A stretch of 41,979 bases of DNA, from assembly GCF_014174275.1 (NCBI RefSeq), contig NZ_JABEQK010000018.1, positions 1-41,979 on the forward strand. The letters are read 5' to 3'. Both the position numbers and the translations under genes were made by a program. Within the stretch, counting starts at the first letter, position 1. The number at the start of each line of letters is the position of its first letter. The stretch comes from Gluconacetobacter takamatsuzukensis (GTDB lineage Bacteria; Pseudomonadota; Alphaproteobacteria; Acetobacterales; Acetobacteraceae). The notes beneath the pieces were generated by a model, which saw only the letters and a list, made by a program, of their open reading frames with translations, had not been told where the DNA came from and made no database searches. Below are positions 1 to 7,927 of this stretch, piece by piece.

Positions 1-213
1 GGACCGGGGGCCGCGATCGGCGCGCTGGCCGGCGGCGCGGTCGGCGCGGCAACCGGTGCCGCCACCACGCCGGCCCGACCGCGCCCCTATTATTACCCGC
101 CGCAGGGCTACGCGGCGCCCGCCTACGGCCCGTATGGGCAGCCTTCCTATCCGCCGCCCGGCTATCCGCCGCCGCCGCCCCCGCCGCCACCCGCCGGCTA
201 TTACGATTACTGA
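1..213 (+). CDS. C-terminal part of a glycine-zipper, Pro/Tyr-rich protein
   Basis: Only the last 70 codons are present; the gene starts before the window. The visible part opens with a glycine-zipper-like stretch (GAAIGALAGGAVGAATGA, about residues 3-20 of the fragment), the pattern seen in outer-membrane lipoproteins and YMGG/glycine-zipper membrane proteins. It continues into a low-complexity tail of PYYYP, GYPPP and an eight-residue proline run, and ends GYYDY before TGA. Such tails are common in exported or surface-associated alphaproteobacterial proteins. Frame choice rests on the absence of stops, the GC-rich third positions and the repeated amino acid pattern. The N-terminus, where a signal peptide or lipobox would lie, is not visible, so the exact family cannot be named. 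Confidence 0.65.
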   Translation, partial: GPGAAIGALAGGAVGAATGAATTPARPRPYYYPPQGYAAPAYGPYGQPSYPPPGYPPPPPPPPPAGYYDY

Positions 214-230
214 CCCGGAAAGGCGGCCAT

Positions 231-260
231 AAAAAACGGGACCTCCCGAGGGAGGTCCCG
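231..260 (-). terminator. Rho-independent terminator of leuA
   Basis: Perfect 10-bp inverted repeat (arms 237-246 and 251-260) with a four-base CGAG loop. Read on the minus strand it is followed by a run of six T (231-236). It lies 29 bases past the leuA stop codon. On the plus strand there is no T tract after the stem, so it mainly serves leuA, although the stem also separates the convergent gene at 1-213. Confidence 0.88.
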
Positions 261-289
261 CCTGTCCGTTCGGTCCGCCGCGCCTTCCG

Positions 290-1870
290 TCAGGCCGTCA
301 CGGTCAGGGCCTCGGGCTCGGTCCGGGCGCGCTTGACCAGCAGCTTGTTCAGGGCATGCACATAGGCCCTGACCGCCGAAACCAGCGTATCGCTGTCCGC
401 ACCCTGGCCGTCCACCAGCTTGCCGCCCTCTTCCAGACGGACGGTCGTGCGCGCCTGGGCATCGCTGCCCTCCGTCACCGCACCGACCGAATAGAGCTGC
501 AGGCTCGCCTCATGGGGGAAAATCGCGCGCACCGCGTTGAAGGCCGCATCGACCGGCCCCTGCCCGCCGGCCTCGGCGCTGCGGGTCTCGCCATCGATCT
601 CCAGCGTCAGCTCCGCACGCGCCGGGCGGCGGGATCCGGCCTCGATATCCAGCGAAACGAAGCGGATATGGGCATGATCGCGCGCCTCGTCATCCACCAG
701 CGCAGCCAGATCCTCGTCGTAGACGACCTTCTTGCGGTCGGCCAGGTCCTTGAAGCGCGCGAAGGCATCGTTCAGATGCGCCTCGTCCATCTCGCCATAC
801 CCCATGGCCTTCAGCTTGTCGCGGAAGGCCGCGCGGCCCGAATGCTTGCCCAGCACCAGCGACGACCGGGTCCAGCCCACGCTCTCGGGGGTCATGATCT
901 CGTAGGTCGCGGCATTCTTCAGCACGCCGTCCTGATGAATGCCGCTTTCATGCGCAAAGGCATTGCGCCCGACAATGGCCTTGTTGGGCTGCACGTCGAA
1001 CCCGGTGATCGTCGCCAGCATCCGCGACGTCCGCAGCAGGTTCTGGGTCTGGATGCCCGTGCTATAGGGCAGCACATCCTGGCGTGTGCGCAGCGCCATC
1101 ACGATTTCTTCCAGCGCCGCATTGCCCGCGCGCTCGCCGATACCGTTGATCGTGCACTCGATCTGCCGCGCGCCCGCCGCCAGCGCGGCAATGGTATTGG
1201 CCACGGCCAAGCCCAGATCATTATGGTTGTGGGTCGAGAAGATCACACTGTCCGCGCCAGGCACGCGCGCCTTCACGTCGGCGAAGATGCGGGCCATGTC
1301 CTCGGGCGTCGCATAGCCGACCGTGTCGGGAATGTTGATCGTGGTCGCCCCGGCCTTGATCGCGGCCTCGACGCACCGGCACAGAAAATCCGGATCGGTG
1401 CGCGAGCCGTCTTCGGCCGACCATTCGACATCGTCCGTGAACTGGCGCGCCGCCTTGTTGCCGGCGGTGATCAGTTCCAGCACCGTCTCCGGCTCCATCC
1501 GCAGCTTGTATTTCATGTGCAGCGGCGAGGTGGAGATGAAATTGTGAATGCGCCCGCGTTCGGCGGGGCGAATGGCCTCGCCCGCGCTGGCGATGTCGTT
1601 CTTGCCGCCGCTGCGGGCCAGGGCACAGATCACCGGGCCGCGAATGGCGGACGCGATCTGGTGGACGCTCTCGAAATCGCCCTTCGACGCGACCGGAAAA
1701 CCGGCCTCGATCACATCGACGCCCAGCTCGGCCAGGGCTTCCGCCATCCGGAGCTTCTCGGCCAGGTTCATCGAGAAACCGGGGGATTGTTCGCCGTCGC
1801 GCAGGGTCGTGTCGAAGATGATGACCCGGTCGTCGTCAATACGGCCGAAGGACGGATGGTGGATTGTCAT
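290..1870 (-). CDS. leuA: 2-isopropylmalate synthase (LeuA)
   Basis: First committed enzyme of leucine biosynthesis: it condenses 2-ketoisovalerate with acetyl-CoA to give 2-isopropylmalate. The 526-residue protein has the family length. It carries the N-terminal HMGL-like TIM barrel with D20-x3-R24-D25 (DTTLRDGEQ), the metal-binding H214-N-H216 pair (STHNHND), a GNAALEE segment and, after about residue 400, the C-terminal allosteric leucine-binding domain (ELTLEI...GQGPVDAAFNAV). The ATG at 1870 is chosen over an upstream in-frame start because it has GAGG six bases before it and the homologous region begins a few residues later. An upstream leucine-rich leader ORF suggests attenuation-type control; feedback by leucine is expected from the regulatory domain. 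A strong terminator follows. Transcribed alone. Confidence 0.96.
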   Translation of the reverse strand: MTIHHPSFGRIDDDRVIIFDTTLRDGEQSPGFSMNLAEKLRMAEALAELGVDVIEAGFPVASKGDFESVHQIASAIRGPVICALARSGGKNDIASAGEAIRPAERGRIHNFISTSPLHMKYKLRMEPETVLELITAGNKAARQFTDDVEWSAEDGSRTDPDFLCRCVEAAIKAGATTINIPDTVGYATPEDMARIFADVKARVPGADSVIFSTHNHNDLGLAVANTIAALAAGARQIECTINGIGERAGNAALEEIVMALRTRQDVLPYSTGIQTQNLLRTSRMLATITGFDVQPNKAIVGRNAFAHESGIHQDGVLKNAATYEIMTPESVGWTRSSLVLGKHSGRAAFRDKLKAMGYGEMDEAHLNDAFARFKDLADRKKVVYDEDLAALVDDEARDHAHIRFVSLDIEAGSRRPARAELTLEIDGETRSAEAGGQGPVDAAFNAVRAIFPHEASLQLYSVGAVTEGSDAQARTTVRLEEGGKLVDGQGADSDTLVSAVRAYVHALNKLLVKRARTEPEALTVTA

Positions 1871-1993
1871 GAAATACCTCGGACAGGTCCGGAATGTTCG
1901 CCTGCAAGCGCCACGTGGGCATTGCCTCCTCGCATACGGGATTGCTCCCGCGATCTCCCCTGGGCGCGCCGGCATCGTGCCGACCCTGAACGC

Positions 1994-2083
1994 TCAGGGG
2001 CAGATAAGTCGAAGGCGAAGGAGAAGGGCTGCGCGGGCATGCGACACCAACAGCGCCTTGGCGCCGGACAGCCCTGCCGTCAT
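1994..2083 (-). CDS. Candidate leucine-rich leader peptide upstream of leuA
   Basis: A 29-codon ORF (ATG at 2083, TGA at 1996-1994) lies 123 bases upstream of leuA on the same strand. Near its end it reads Ala-Leu-Leu-Leu-Arg-Leu-Arg-Leu-Ile-Cys-Pro-stop. The five clustered leucines use CTT four times and CTC once, codons avoided elsewhere in this CTG-rich sequence. That is the signature of a transcription or translation attenuation leader that senses charged leucyl-tRNA. The ATG has no clear ribosome binding site; an internal GTG at 2047, eight bases after an AAGG, is an alternative start giving a 17-residue peptide with the same leucine run. No classical U-tract attenuator is evident downstream. 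The segment TTCGCCT within the Leu codons (2013-2019) can pair with AGGCGAA nearer leuA (1897-1903). Confidence 0.55.
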   Translation of the reverse strand: MTAGLSGAKALLVSHARAALLLRLRLICP

Positions 2084-2139
2084 GGTGATCGCATTAACCA
2101 TGGGGCGCACCATACAGCCCACCCCACCGATTGCAACAG

Positions 2140-2166
2140 AAAAGGCCGCCCGAACGGAACGCGGCC
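2140..2166 (-). terminator. Probable terminator of the amidase gene
   Basis: Six-base-pair GC stem (2144-2149 with 2161-2166), followed on the minus strand by TTTT (2143-2140), starting 11 bases after the amidase stop codon. The stem is short with an 11-base loop, so it is a moderate-strength candidate. It separates amidase transcription from the leuA leader region. Confidence 0.6.
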
Positions 2167-2176
2167 ACCGCAGCGC

Positions 2177-3061
2177 CTACCCGGTCAGCCGCGTCATCCC
2201 GGCGCCGGAGGCGAAATAGCGGTCGACCGCCTGCTTCATCGCGCCCGCGACCATCATCCGGTGCCCCGCCTGCCGCAGCGCGGCCTCGTCCATCCGGTTG
2301 GACATGAACCCCATCTCGACCAGGACTGACGGAATATCGGCCGATTTCAGCACCACGAACGCCGCATGCCGCGCCGGATGGGTCAGCAGGCCGATCCGCG
2401 GCCTGAAGGCATCCACCACGCTGCTGGCCATATGGGCGGCACCGCGCCGCGTCTCCTCGCTCACCAGGCTGGACAGGATGGCCGCGACCTCGGGCGAATT
2501 GGCATGGACCTGCGGGCCGCCGAACCGGTCGGCACTGTTCTCGGTCCGGGCCAGCGCCGCGCTCTGCGCGTCGGAGGCCTGCCCCGACAGGGTGTACACG
2601 CTGGCCCCGCGCACCGAACGATCGGTCAGCGCGTCGGCATGCATCGAAATGAACAGCGACGCACTATGGGCATGCGCAATCTCCACCCGCCCTTCCAGCG
2701 GAATGAAGCGGTCGTCCGCCCGGGTCATCGCAACGCGATAGGCGCCGCTGGCCAGCAATTGCCGGCGCAGTTCGGCGGCAGCGGCCTCGGCGATATGTTT
2801 CTCGTACGTGCCGGAAACCCCGATCGCACCGGGGTCCTTCCCGCCATGGCCGGGGTCGAGCATGACCAGCGGCAGCGGCGCCGCCGCCCGCCCCACGACC
2901 GCCGGGGCATGCAGGGGGTGGCGGACATGCGCGGCCGTCCGGTGGGCCACGGCACCCGCCTCGCCCGCCCGCGCGACGACCCCCGCGCCCAGCGTGGCCA
3001 GCAGGATCGCCCGCCGCCCCCGCCTCCCGGCCGCCGCCCCTTCGGAATGATCAGCATCCAT
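2177..3061 (-). CDS. N-acetylmuramoyl-L-alanine amidase (Amidase_3, AmiA/AmiC type)
   Basis: Zinc-dependent hydrolase that cuts the amide bond between N-acetylmuramic acid and the peptide stem of peptidoglycan, acting in the periplasm during septum splitting. The 294-residue product has an arginine-rich export signal (RRGRRAILLATL, residues 13-24) resembling a twin-arginine signal, as in E. coli AmiA/AmiC. The Amidase_3 domain follows with H72 (DPGHGGKDPGA), E87, H141 (FISMHADA) and catalytic E249 (VLVEMGFMSN). The ATG at 3061 is preferred because AAGGGG sits about nine bases upstream; an in-frame start at 3127 would add 22 residues before the signal. No AMIN domain is visible, so it is shorter than AmiC. 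Monocistronic, with its own terminator. Confidence 0.88.
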   Translation of the reverse strand: MDADHSEGAAAGRRGRRAILLATLGAGVVARAGEAGAVAHRTAAHVRHPLHAPAVVGRAAAPLPLVMLDPGHGGKDPGAIGVSGTYEKHIAEAAAAELRRQLLASGAYRVAMTRADDRFIPLEGRVEIAHAHSASLFISMHADALTDRSVRGASVYTLSGQASDAQSAALARTENSADRFGGPQVHANSPEVAAILSSLVSEETRRGAAHMASSVVDAFRPRIGLLTHPARHAAFVVLKSADIPSVLVEMGFMSNRMDEAALRQAGHRMMVAGAMKQAVDRYFASGAGMTRLTG

Positions 3062-3645
3062 CGAAACCGCCCCTTTGTGGCCATTTCCACGGCGGATCAT
3101 AACAGGCTCCGCCCCCTTCGTCAGCATTTCAACGACTTGCGCGCAATCATTGAGACCGATCGTCAGGCCGTCATTCCGGGTTGCGACAGCGCTTGCAGCG
3201 CGGCCCCAGTTGGGTCATGCTTGCACCGTGATGGGTCCGCGTCGGTTGGCGCCGGAAAACGGCCAGGTCGACAGGACCGGGCCCATCCGGCAGGCCGCCC
3301 CCGTGACCCACGGGCCTCGGATGCCGCTCCGTCCCGGCCGCAAGGCCGGCGCAGGATGACAATGCCCTTTATTCCGACGCCGCACCGCGCCCGCGCGGGT
3401 GCGCGTCACCGCCTGATGAGGATGGATGAACGCCACGCGATCCGCGTTCGCAGACAGCCCGGCACAGCGCACGTCACATGGGACGCGCGCGGGCATGATC
3501 TGCGCGGATATCGCCGCAACGGCTTCCGGATCCGTCGAATTGTCTCCAATTTCTATCTTTGCCCCTCCCCCCCGTCGCAATGGCGCGTCCCCCATGAGGA
3601 CGCCGGACAGACGGCAGGAGCGGGCATACCGGAGTTCCGTTTTTA
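3062..3645. other. Intergenic region between the amidase gene and rne
   Basis: About 580 bases between two divergent genes, with no ORF that shows convincing codon usage or homology. It must hold the promoters of both genes, but no clear -35/-10 pair was found. A long 5' untranslated leader is usual for rne and in enterobacteria mediates autoregulation by RNase E itself; whether that happens here is inference. The last part is pyrimidine-rich (around 3541-3572). The rne start is preceded by CCGGAG at a rather long spacing. Confidence 0.5.
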
Positions 3646-6639
3646 ATGACCAAGCGCATGCTGATCGACACGACACACGCGGAAGAAACCCGCGTGGTCG
3701 TGATGGATGGTAACAGGCTCGAGGATTACGACGTCGAGGCTTCGGCCAAGAAGCAGCTCAAGGGCAATATCTACCTGGCCAAGGTCATCCGGGTAGAACC
3801 CAGCCTGCAGGCCGCCTTCGTCGAATATGGCGGCAACCGCCACGGCTTCCTCGCCTTCAGCGAGATCCATCCGGACTATTACCAGATTCCGGTCGCGGAT
3901 CGCGAAAAGCTGCTGGCCCTTCAGGAAGAAGAGGCCCGCGCCGAAGAGACCCAGGCCGAAGACGAGCCCGATGCACCGGCCGCCACCGCCGACGCCCCGG
4001 CCGAAGACGCGCCCGACGGCGAGGCCGAACCCCTGCCCGAGACCGTCGGCGGCGAGACCGATACCGGCGACGAGAGCATGGTGCAGCGCCGCATCGCCCG
4101 CTTCCTGCGCAACTACAAGATCCAGGAAGTGATCCGGCGCCGCCAGGTGCTGCTGGTCCAGGTGGTCAAGGAAGAGCGCGGCAACAAGGGCGCGGCGCTG
4201 ACCACCTATATCTCGCTGGCCGGCCGCTATTGCGTGCTGATGCCCAATTCGCTGCGCGGCGGCGGCGTGTCGCGCAAGATCACCTCGGTCGCCGACCGCC
4301 GGCGCCTGAAGGACGTGATCGCGGAACTGCAGATCCCGCGCGGCATGGCGATGATCGTGCGCACGGCCGGCGCCCAGCGCCCCCGGCCCGAGATCATGCG
4401 CGACTGCGAATATCTGCTGCGCCTGTGGGACGATATCCGCGACCTGACGATGAATTCGGTGGCACCCGCGCTGATCTACGAGGAAGCCAGCCTGATCAAG
4501 CGCGCGATCCGCGACATCTATACCCGCGACGTCAGCGAGATCCTGGTGGATGGCGAGCCCGGCTGGAAATCGGCGCGCGACTTCATGCGCATGCTGATGC
4601 CGCAGAGCGCCCCGAAGGTGAAATGCTGGCGCGACGGCGCCCAGCCGCTGTTCTCGCATTTCAATGTCGAGGGCCTGCTGGATTCGATGCTGTCCCCGAC
4701 GGTGCAACTGCGCTCGGGCGGCTATCTGGTCATCAACCAGGCCGAGGCCTTGGTGGCGATCGACGTCAATTCGGGCCGCTCGACGCGCGAGCGCAATATC
4801 GAGGAAACCGCGCTGCGCACCAATCTGGAAGCAGCCGAGGAAGTGGCCCGCCAGCTGCGCCTGCGCGACCTGGCCGGCCTGATCGTCATCGATTTCATCG
4901 ACATGGAAAGCCGCAAGCACAATGCGATGGTCGAGCGGCGGCTGAAGGACGCGCTGCGGACCGACCGCGCGCGCATCCAGGTCGGCTCGATCTCGCATTT
5001 CGGCCTGCTGGAGATGTCGCGCCAGCGCCTGCGCCCGTCGATCACGGAATCGAGCTTCACCCCCTGCCCGCACTGCCAGGGCACGGGCATCATCCGCGGC
5101 ACCGAAAGCGCGGCCCTGCATGTGCTCCGCGCGGTCGAGGAAGAAGGCGCCCGCCGCCGCGCGGCCGAGATCACGGTCCATGTCGCCGCCGAGATCGCGC
5201 TGTATATCCTCAACAACAAGCGCGCCTGGCTCGACGAGATCGAGACGCGGCACAAGATGCGCGTGGTGTTCTCGCCCGACGCCTCGCTGCTGCCGCCCCA
5301 GCTGCGCATCGAACGCGTGCGCCCGCAGACCGAACGGTTCGAACCGGTGGCCCAGACCGCCCTGTCGGAACCGGTCGAGGCCCATGCCGAAATCGAGGCC
5401 GAAGCACCCGCTCCCGTGGTGCGCGAGATCCCGATCCAGGCCGAAGCCCCGACCCCCGTCGAGGACGCTCCCCGTACGGCCGAAGGCTCCGACGACGGTA
5501 CCGACCATCGCCGGCGCCGCCGGCGTCGTCGGCGGCGGCGCAATGGCGAGCGGACCGCCGATGGCGCGCCGCAGTCGGCCCAGGTCGAAGCCGGCGACGA
5601 GGATGAAGAGCCCGGGGAAGACACCGCCGAGCCCGTCGTCGCGACAACCGGGCCCACCGCCGAAGCGCCCGCCCCCCGCGAGCGCGAGGACGAGGGCCGC
5701 GACCGCCCGCGCCGCCGGCGCGACCGGCGCGAGCCCCGGCCGGTGGAGGCCCCGTATCGCGGCCCGACGCCCGCCAACCCGTTCGGCAACGGCATCATCG
5801 ACATCTTCGATGTGATCGAGCAGTCGACCGAAGCCGGTGTGGCGGCGGCATCCGCGCCCCGGCGCCCGGCGCCCGCCGCCGCACCGGCCGAAATCGTCGA
5901 TATCGCCGAAACGCTGGCGGTGTCGGAGCCCGAAGCCGTGCCGGTGGCCGTAATCGTGGAAACGGTGGAGGACGCAGCGCCCGATAGCGCGCCTGCAACC
6001 GAACCGGCCGAGGACGCGCCGAAGCCGCGCCGCCGCCGCAGCCCCCGGACCCGCAAGGGCGCGGACGCCGAACCGGCAGCGGCCGAACCCGCCGCGGTCG
6101 AGGCGGCAAAGGTCGAGGCAACGGAAGCGCCCGTCGCGGCCACTACCCCCGCACAGCCGGCCGAGCCGGCGGCGGAAGCGCCCGCGACACCGCTCCGGAC
6201 GCGCCGCCGGCGCACGACCAAGGCCGCACCGGTCGCGGACGTGGCCGAAGACGCAGCGGTCGAGGCACCCGAACCGGTCGCCGAAGCCGTGACGGAAGCG
6301 CCGGAGAAGAAGAAGCCCGGACGCAAGCCCGCAACGCGCGCGACGACCACGACCAGGGCCCGCAAGACCACGAAGACCGCCAAGGTCGAACCGGTCGAGG
6401 CAGCCCCGGCCGAGCCGACCGACGACGCGCCGGCCGATGCTGCCCCCGCCAAACCCAAGCGGGCCCGCAAGGCCCCCGCACGGGCGAAAACGGCGAAGGC
6501 CGCCGCTGCCGACGCGGCGCCCGAGGCCGAGACGGCGGACAGCAAGCCCGCCGCCCCGGCCGCCAAACCGGTGGCGGTGCAGCCCATCGTCATCGACGAT
6601 GCCACCCCGCCGCGCCGCACCGGCTGGTGGCGTCGCTGA
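3646..6639 (+). CDS. rne: Ribonuclease E
   Basis: Endoribonuclease that starts mRNA decay and matures rRNA/tRNA, and scaffolds the degradosome. Of its 997 residues the N-terminal half is catalytic: an S1 RNA-binding region (from about residue 37) with an acidic insert (about 90-145), a conserved RNase E/G core with D373 (VAIDVNSG) and D416/D419 (VIDFIDM) in the DNase I-like site, and the zinc-link cysteines C474 and C477 (CPHC) for dimerisation. From about residue 560 the tail is disordered, rich in Ala/Pro/Glu, with several arginine clusters (an 11-Arg run near 625, RRRRDRR, PRRRRSPRTRK) likely to bind RNA. It ends in RRTGWWRR, which resembles the C-terminal GWW peptide that recruits PNPase in Caulobacter. 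The ATG start gives the conserved MTKRMLID N-terminus. Confidence 0.96.
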   Translation: MTKRMLIDTTHAEETRVVVMDGNRLEDYDVEASAKKQLKGNIYLAKVIRVEPSLQAAFVEYGGNRHGFLAFSEIHPDYYQIPVADREKLLALQEEEARAEETQAEDEPDAPAATADAPAEDAPDGEAEPLPETVGGETDTGDESMVQRRIARFLRNYKIQEVIRRRQVLLVQVVKEERGNKGAALTTYISLAGRYCVLMPNSLRGGGVSRKITSVADRRRLKDVIAELQIPRGMAMIVRTAGAQRPRPEIMRDCEYLLRLWDDIRDLTMNSVAPALIYEEASLIKRAIRDIYTRDVSEILVDGEPGWKSARDFMRMLMPQSAPKVKCWRDGAQPLFSHFNVEGLLDSMLSPTVQLRSGGYLVINQAEALVAIDVNSGRSTRERNIEETALRTNLEAAEEVARQLRLRDLAGLIVIDFIDMESRKHNAMVERRLKDALRTDRARIQVGSISHFGLLEMSRQRLRPSITESSFTPCPHCQGTGIIRGTESAALHVLRAVEEEGARRRAAEITVHVAAEIALYILNNKRAWLDEIETRHKMRVVFSPDASLLPPQLRIERVRPQTERFEPVAQTALSEPVEAHAEIEAEAPAPVVREIPIQAEAPTPVEDAPRTAEGSDDGTDHRRRRRRRRRRRNGERTADGAPQSAQVEAGDEDEEPGEDTAEPVVATTGPTAEAPAPREREDEGRDRPRRRRDRREPRPVEAPYRGPTPANPFGNGIIDIFDVIEQSTEAGVAAASAPRRPAPAAAPAEIVDIAETLAVSEPEAVPVAVIVETVEDAAPDSAPATEPAEDAPKPRRRRSPRTRKGADAEPAAAEPAAVEAAKVEATEAPVAATTPAQPAEPAAEAPATPLRTRRRRTTKAAPVADVAEDAAVEAPEPVAEAVTEAPEKKKPGRKPATRATTTTRARKTTKTAKVEPVEAAPAEPTDDAPADAAPAKPKRARKAPARAKTAKAAAADAAPEAETADSKPAAPAAKPVAVQPIVIDDATPPRRTGWWRR

Positions 6640-6652
6640 ATCGTCGCGGCAG

Positions 6653-6686
6653 CCAGGGCCCCGCGTTCCCGGACACGGGGCCCTGG
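6653..6686 (+). terminator. Hairpin after rne
   Basis: Perfect 11-bp GC-rich inverted repeat (6653-6663 with 6676-6686), 12-base loop, starting 13 bases after the rne stop. There is no T tract, so it may be a 3'-end stabilising stem or a weak intrinsic terminator rather than a canonical one. Confidence 0.55.
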
Positions 6687-6745
6687 ACGGTCGCCTCGAT
6701 GAAGGCGCGCGCGGAAACCCGCTAGCGGGCCCGCGCTCAAACGAC

Positions 6746-6777
6746 ACAGGCCCGCCCCCTTCCGGGGGCGGGCCTGT
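6746..6777. terminator. Strong 14-bp stem between convergent genes
   Basis: Perfect 14-bp inverted repeat (6746-6759 with 6764-6777) with a TTCC loop, lying between the convergent rne and the dimethylaminohydrolase-like gene. It is symmetric and could end transcription from both sides; neither strand has a long T run next to it. Confidence 0.65.
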
Positions 6778-6843
6778 CCACATTCAGAAGACTGCCTGCA
6801 AAGCCCCCCGGCGCCTGACGGCGCCGAGGCGGCCCGGCCGGTT

Positions 6844-7716
6844 TCAACCGGTGGCGAGCGAGGCGCGGCGCAGCGGCATCGTCATGCAATGGATGCTCCC
6901 CCCGCCCTGCGAGAACTGGTTCAGCTCGGGGTCGATCACGGTCAGCCCCTCGGCCCGCAGCATCTCGTTGATCCGGGTCGAATGGCGCGGGCTGACCACC
7001 CGGTCGCGCCCCAGCGCCAGCACGTTGCACCCCATGTCCCGCATCGCTTCCTTGTAGCTGACCGGCAGCAGCCGGATGCCCTGCGCGCGGAACCAGTCGA
7101 GATCCTCGTCATCCAGCACGTCGACGGCCGCAATCGCCAGGTTTTCCGTCACCATCGTGAAAATGACGTCCAGATGCAGGAAATGTTCCGGAAAGCGGAT
7201 CATCCGCGTCGTCCATCCGGCCTGCTCGAACCATCCCAGGAACTCGCGCGCCCCGGCCTCGTCGGTGCGGCCGCCCGTCACGCCCACGGCAACCAGGCCC
7301 GGGCGGATGATATGGATATCGCCCCCTTCGATATGGCCCTGGGTGGCGCTCTTCCAGATATCGTCCGGCTGGAAGAAGGTGCGGATCTCGCGCTCTTCCG
7401 CCTGGCGCTCGGGGCGCATCAGGCGCGTCACCACGGTGCCCCAGGGCGTCGTCTGCGAACTGTCGCGGGTATAGACCTGATAGGGCATGCCCGCATGCGG
7501 TTGCAGGAAATGGCAGGCCGCTCCCGCCCCCTCAAGGGCCGAGACCAGTTCGCGGAACTGCGCCGCCAGCGCACCCCGGTCGATCCGCACCCCCTTCGCC
7601 ATGGTCTGGATCGCGATGTCGTTGCTGGGTATCCAGCTGTAATTGTCGGGCGGGCACAAAAGAACATCCGACAATTCGCCGGTTTCGCTGTCGATAAACC
7701 ACCGGTTCGACGTCAT
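6844..7716 (-). CDS. Dimethylarginine dimethylaminohydrolase-like amidinotransferase-fold hydrolase
   Basis: Member of the guanidino-group modifying superfamily (arginine deiminase, DDAH, amidinotransferases). Expected to hydrolyse the guanidino group of an arginine derivative to a ureido product such as citrulline. The 290-residue length fits DDAH rather than the larger arginine deiminase. Recognisable motifs are YTRDSS, HIEGGDIHI, the catalytic H181-L-D183 (HLDVIFTM) and the C-terminal GGGSIHCMTMP with nucleophile C277. The start ATG at 7716 has AAGGAG nine bases upstream. It is divergent from a polar amino acid ABC importer, which may bring in its substrate; that link is inference. Methylated arginine, arginine or another guanidine compound are all possible substrates. 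Confidence 0.82.
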   Translation of the reverse strand: MTSNRWFIDSETGELSDVLLCPPDNYSWIPSNDIAIQTMAKGVRIDRGALAAQFRELVSALEGAGAACHFLQPHAGMPYQVYTRDSSQTTPWGTVVTRLMRPERQAEEREIRTFFQPDDIWKSATQGHIEGGDIHIIRPGLVAVGVTGGRTDEAGAREFLGWFEQAGWTTRMIRFPEHFLHLDVIFTMVTENLAIAAVDVLDDEDLDWFRAQGIRLLPVSYKEAMRDMGCNVLALGRDRVVSPRHSTRINEMLRAEGLTVIDPELNQFSQGGGSIHCMTMPLRRASLATG

Positions 7717-7738
7717 GTACCCATACTCCTTGCGCTCG

Positions 7739-7744
7739 ATTATA
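7739..7744 (-). promoter_or_regulatory. Candidate -10 element for the dimethylaminohydrolase-like gene
   Basis: On the minus strand this reads TATAAT within TATTATAATCG, in an otherwise GC-rich region. Transcription starting about six bases downstream would give a very short leader containing the AAGGAG ribosome binding site (7731-7726). No good -35 hexamer is visible 17 bases upstream, so an activator may be needed. Confidence 0.35.
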
Positions 7745-7826
7745 ATACGAGTCCGATCCTTTTCTCCACCAACCTAGGCCGGGCATGCCAGGCGCTCGAT
7801 TTGAATCTCGTGGAGTTCCCTTTGGG

Positions 7827-7842
7827 TTTTGATAAATCAAAA
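7827..7842. promoter_or_regulatory. AT-rich palindrome in a divergent promoter region
   Basis: TTTTGAT-AA-ATCAAAA: perfect 7-bp arms around a two-base centre, between the divergent dimethylaminohydrolase-like gene and the ABC importer. It resembles an operator half-site pair for a dimeric helix-turn-helix regulator. The two-base spacer does not fit the FNR/ANR consensus (TTGAT-N4-ATCAA). No regulator gene is adjacent. Confidence 0.4.
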
Positions 7843-7927
7843 ACCAACCGGAATGGTGTATAGGGTCCCGATCCGGCTGGCGCCAGCCGGAACATTCCGC
7901 CTATGATTCCAGTGGCCGTTCCGCGTC

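Noticed and set aside
356-2329. A long plus-strand open frame over leuA and the amidase gene
   Set aside because: It crosses two well-supported genes and their terminator in antisense, and its translation has no family features.
3643-6783. A 1046-codon open frame antisense to rne
   Set aside because: It is a shadow of the GC-rich rne codons: its product is low-complexity Gly/Arg/Leu with no recognisable domain, whereas the plus strand encodes a clear RNase E.
7827-7842. FNR/ANR box
   Set aside because: The arms contain TTGAT/ATCAA but are separated by two bases instead of four, so the anaerobic regulator consensus is not met; kept only as an unassigned palindrome.
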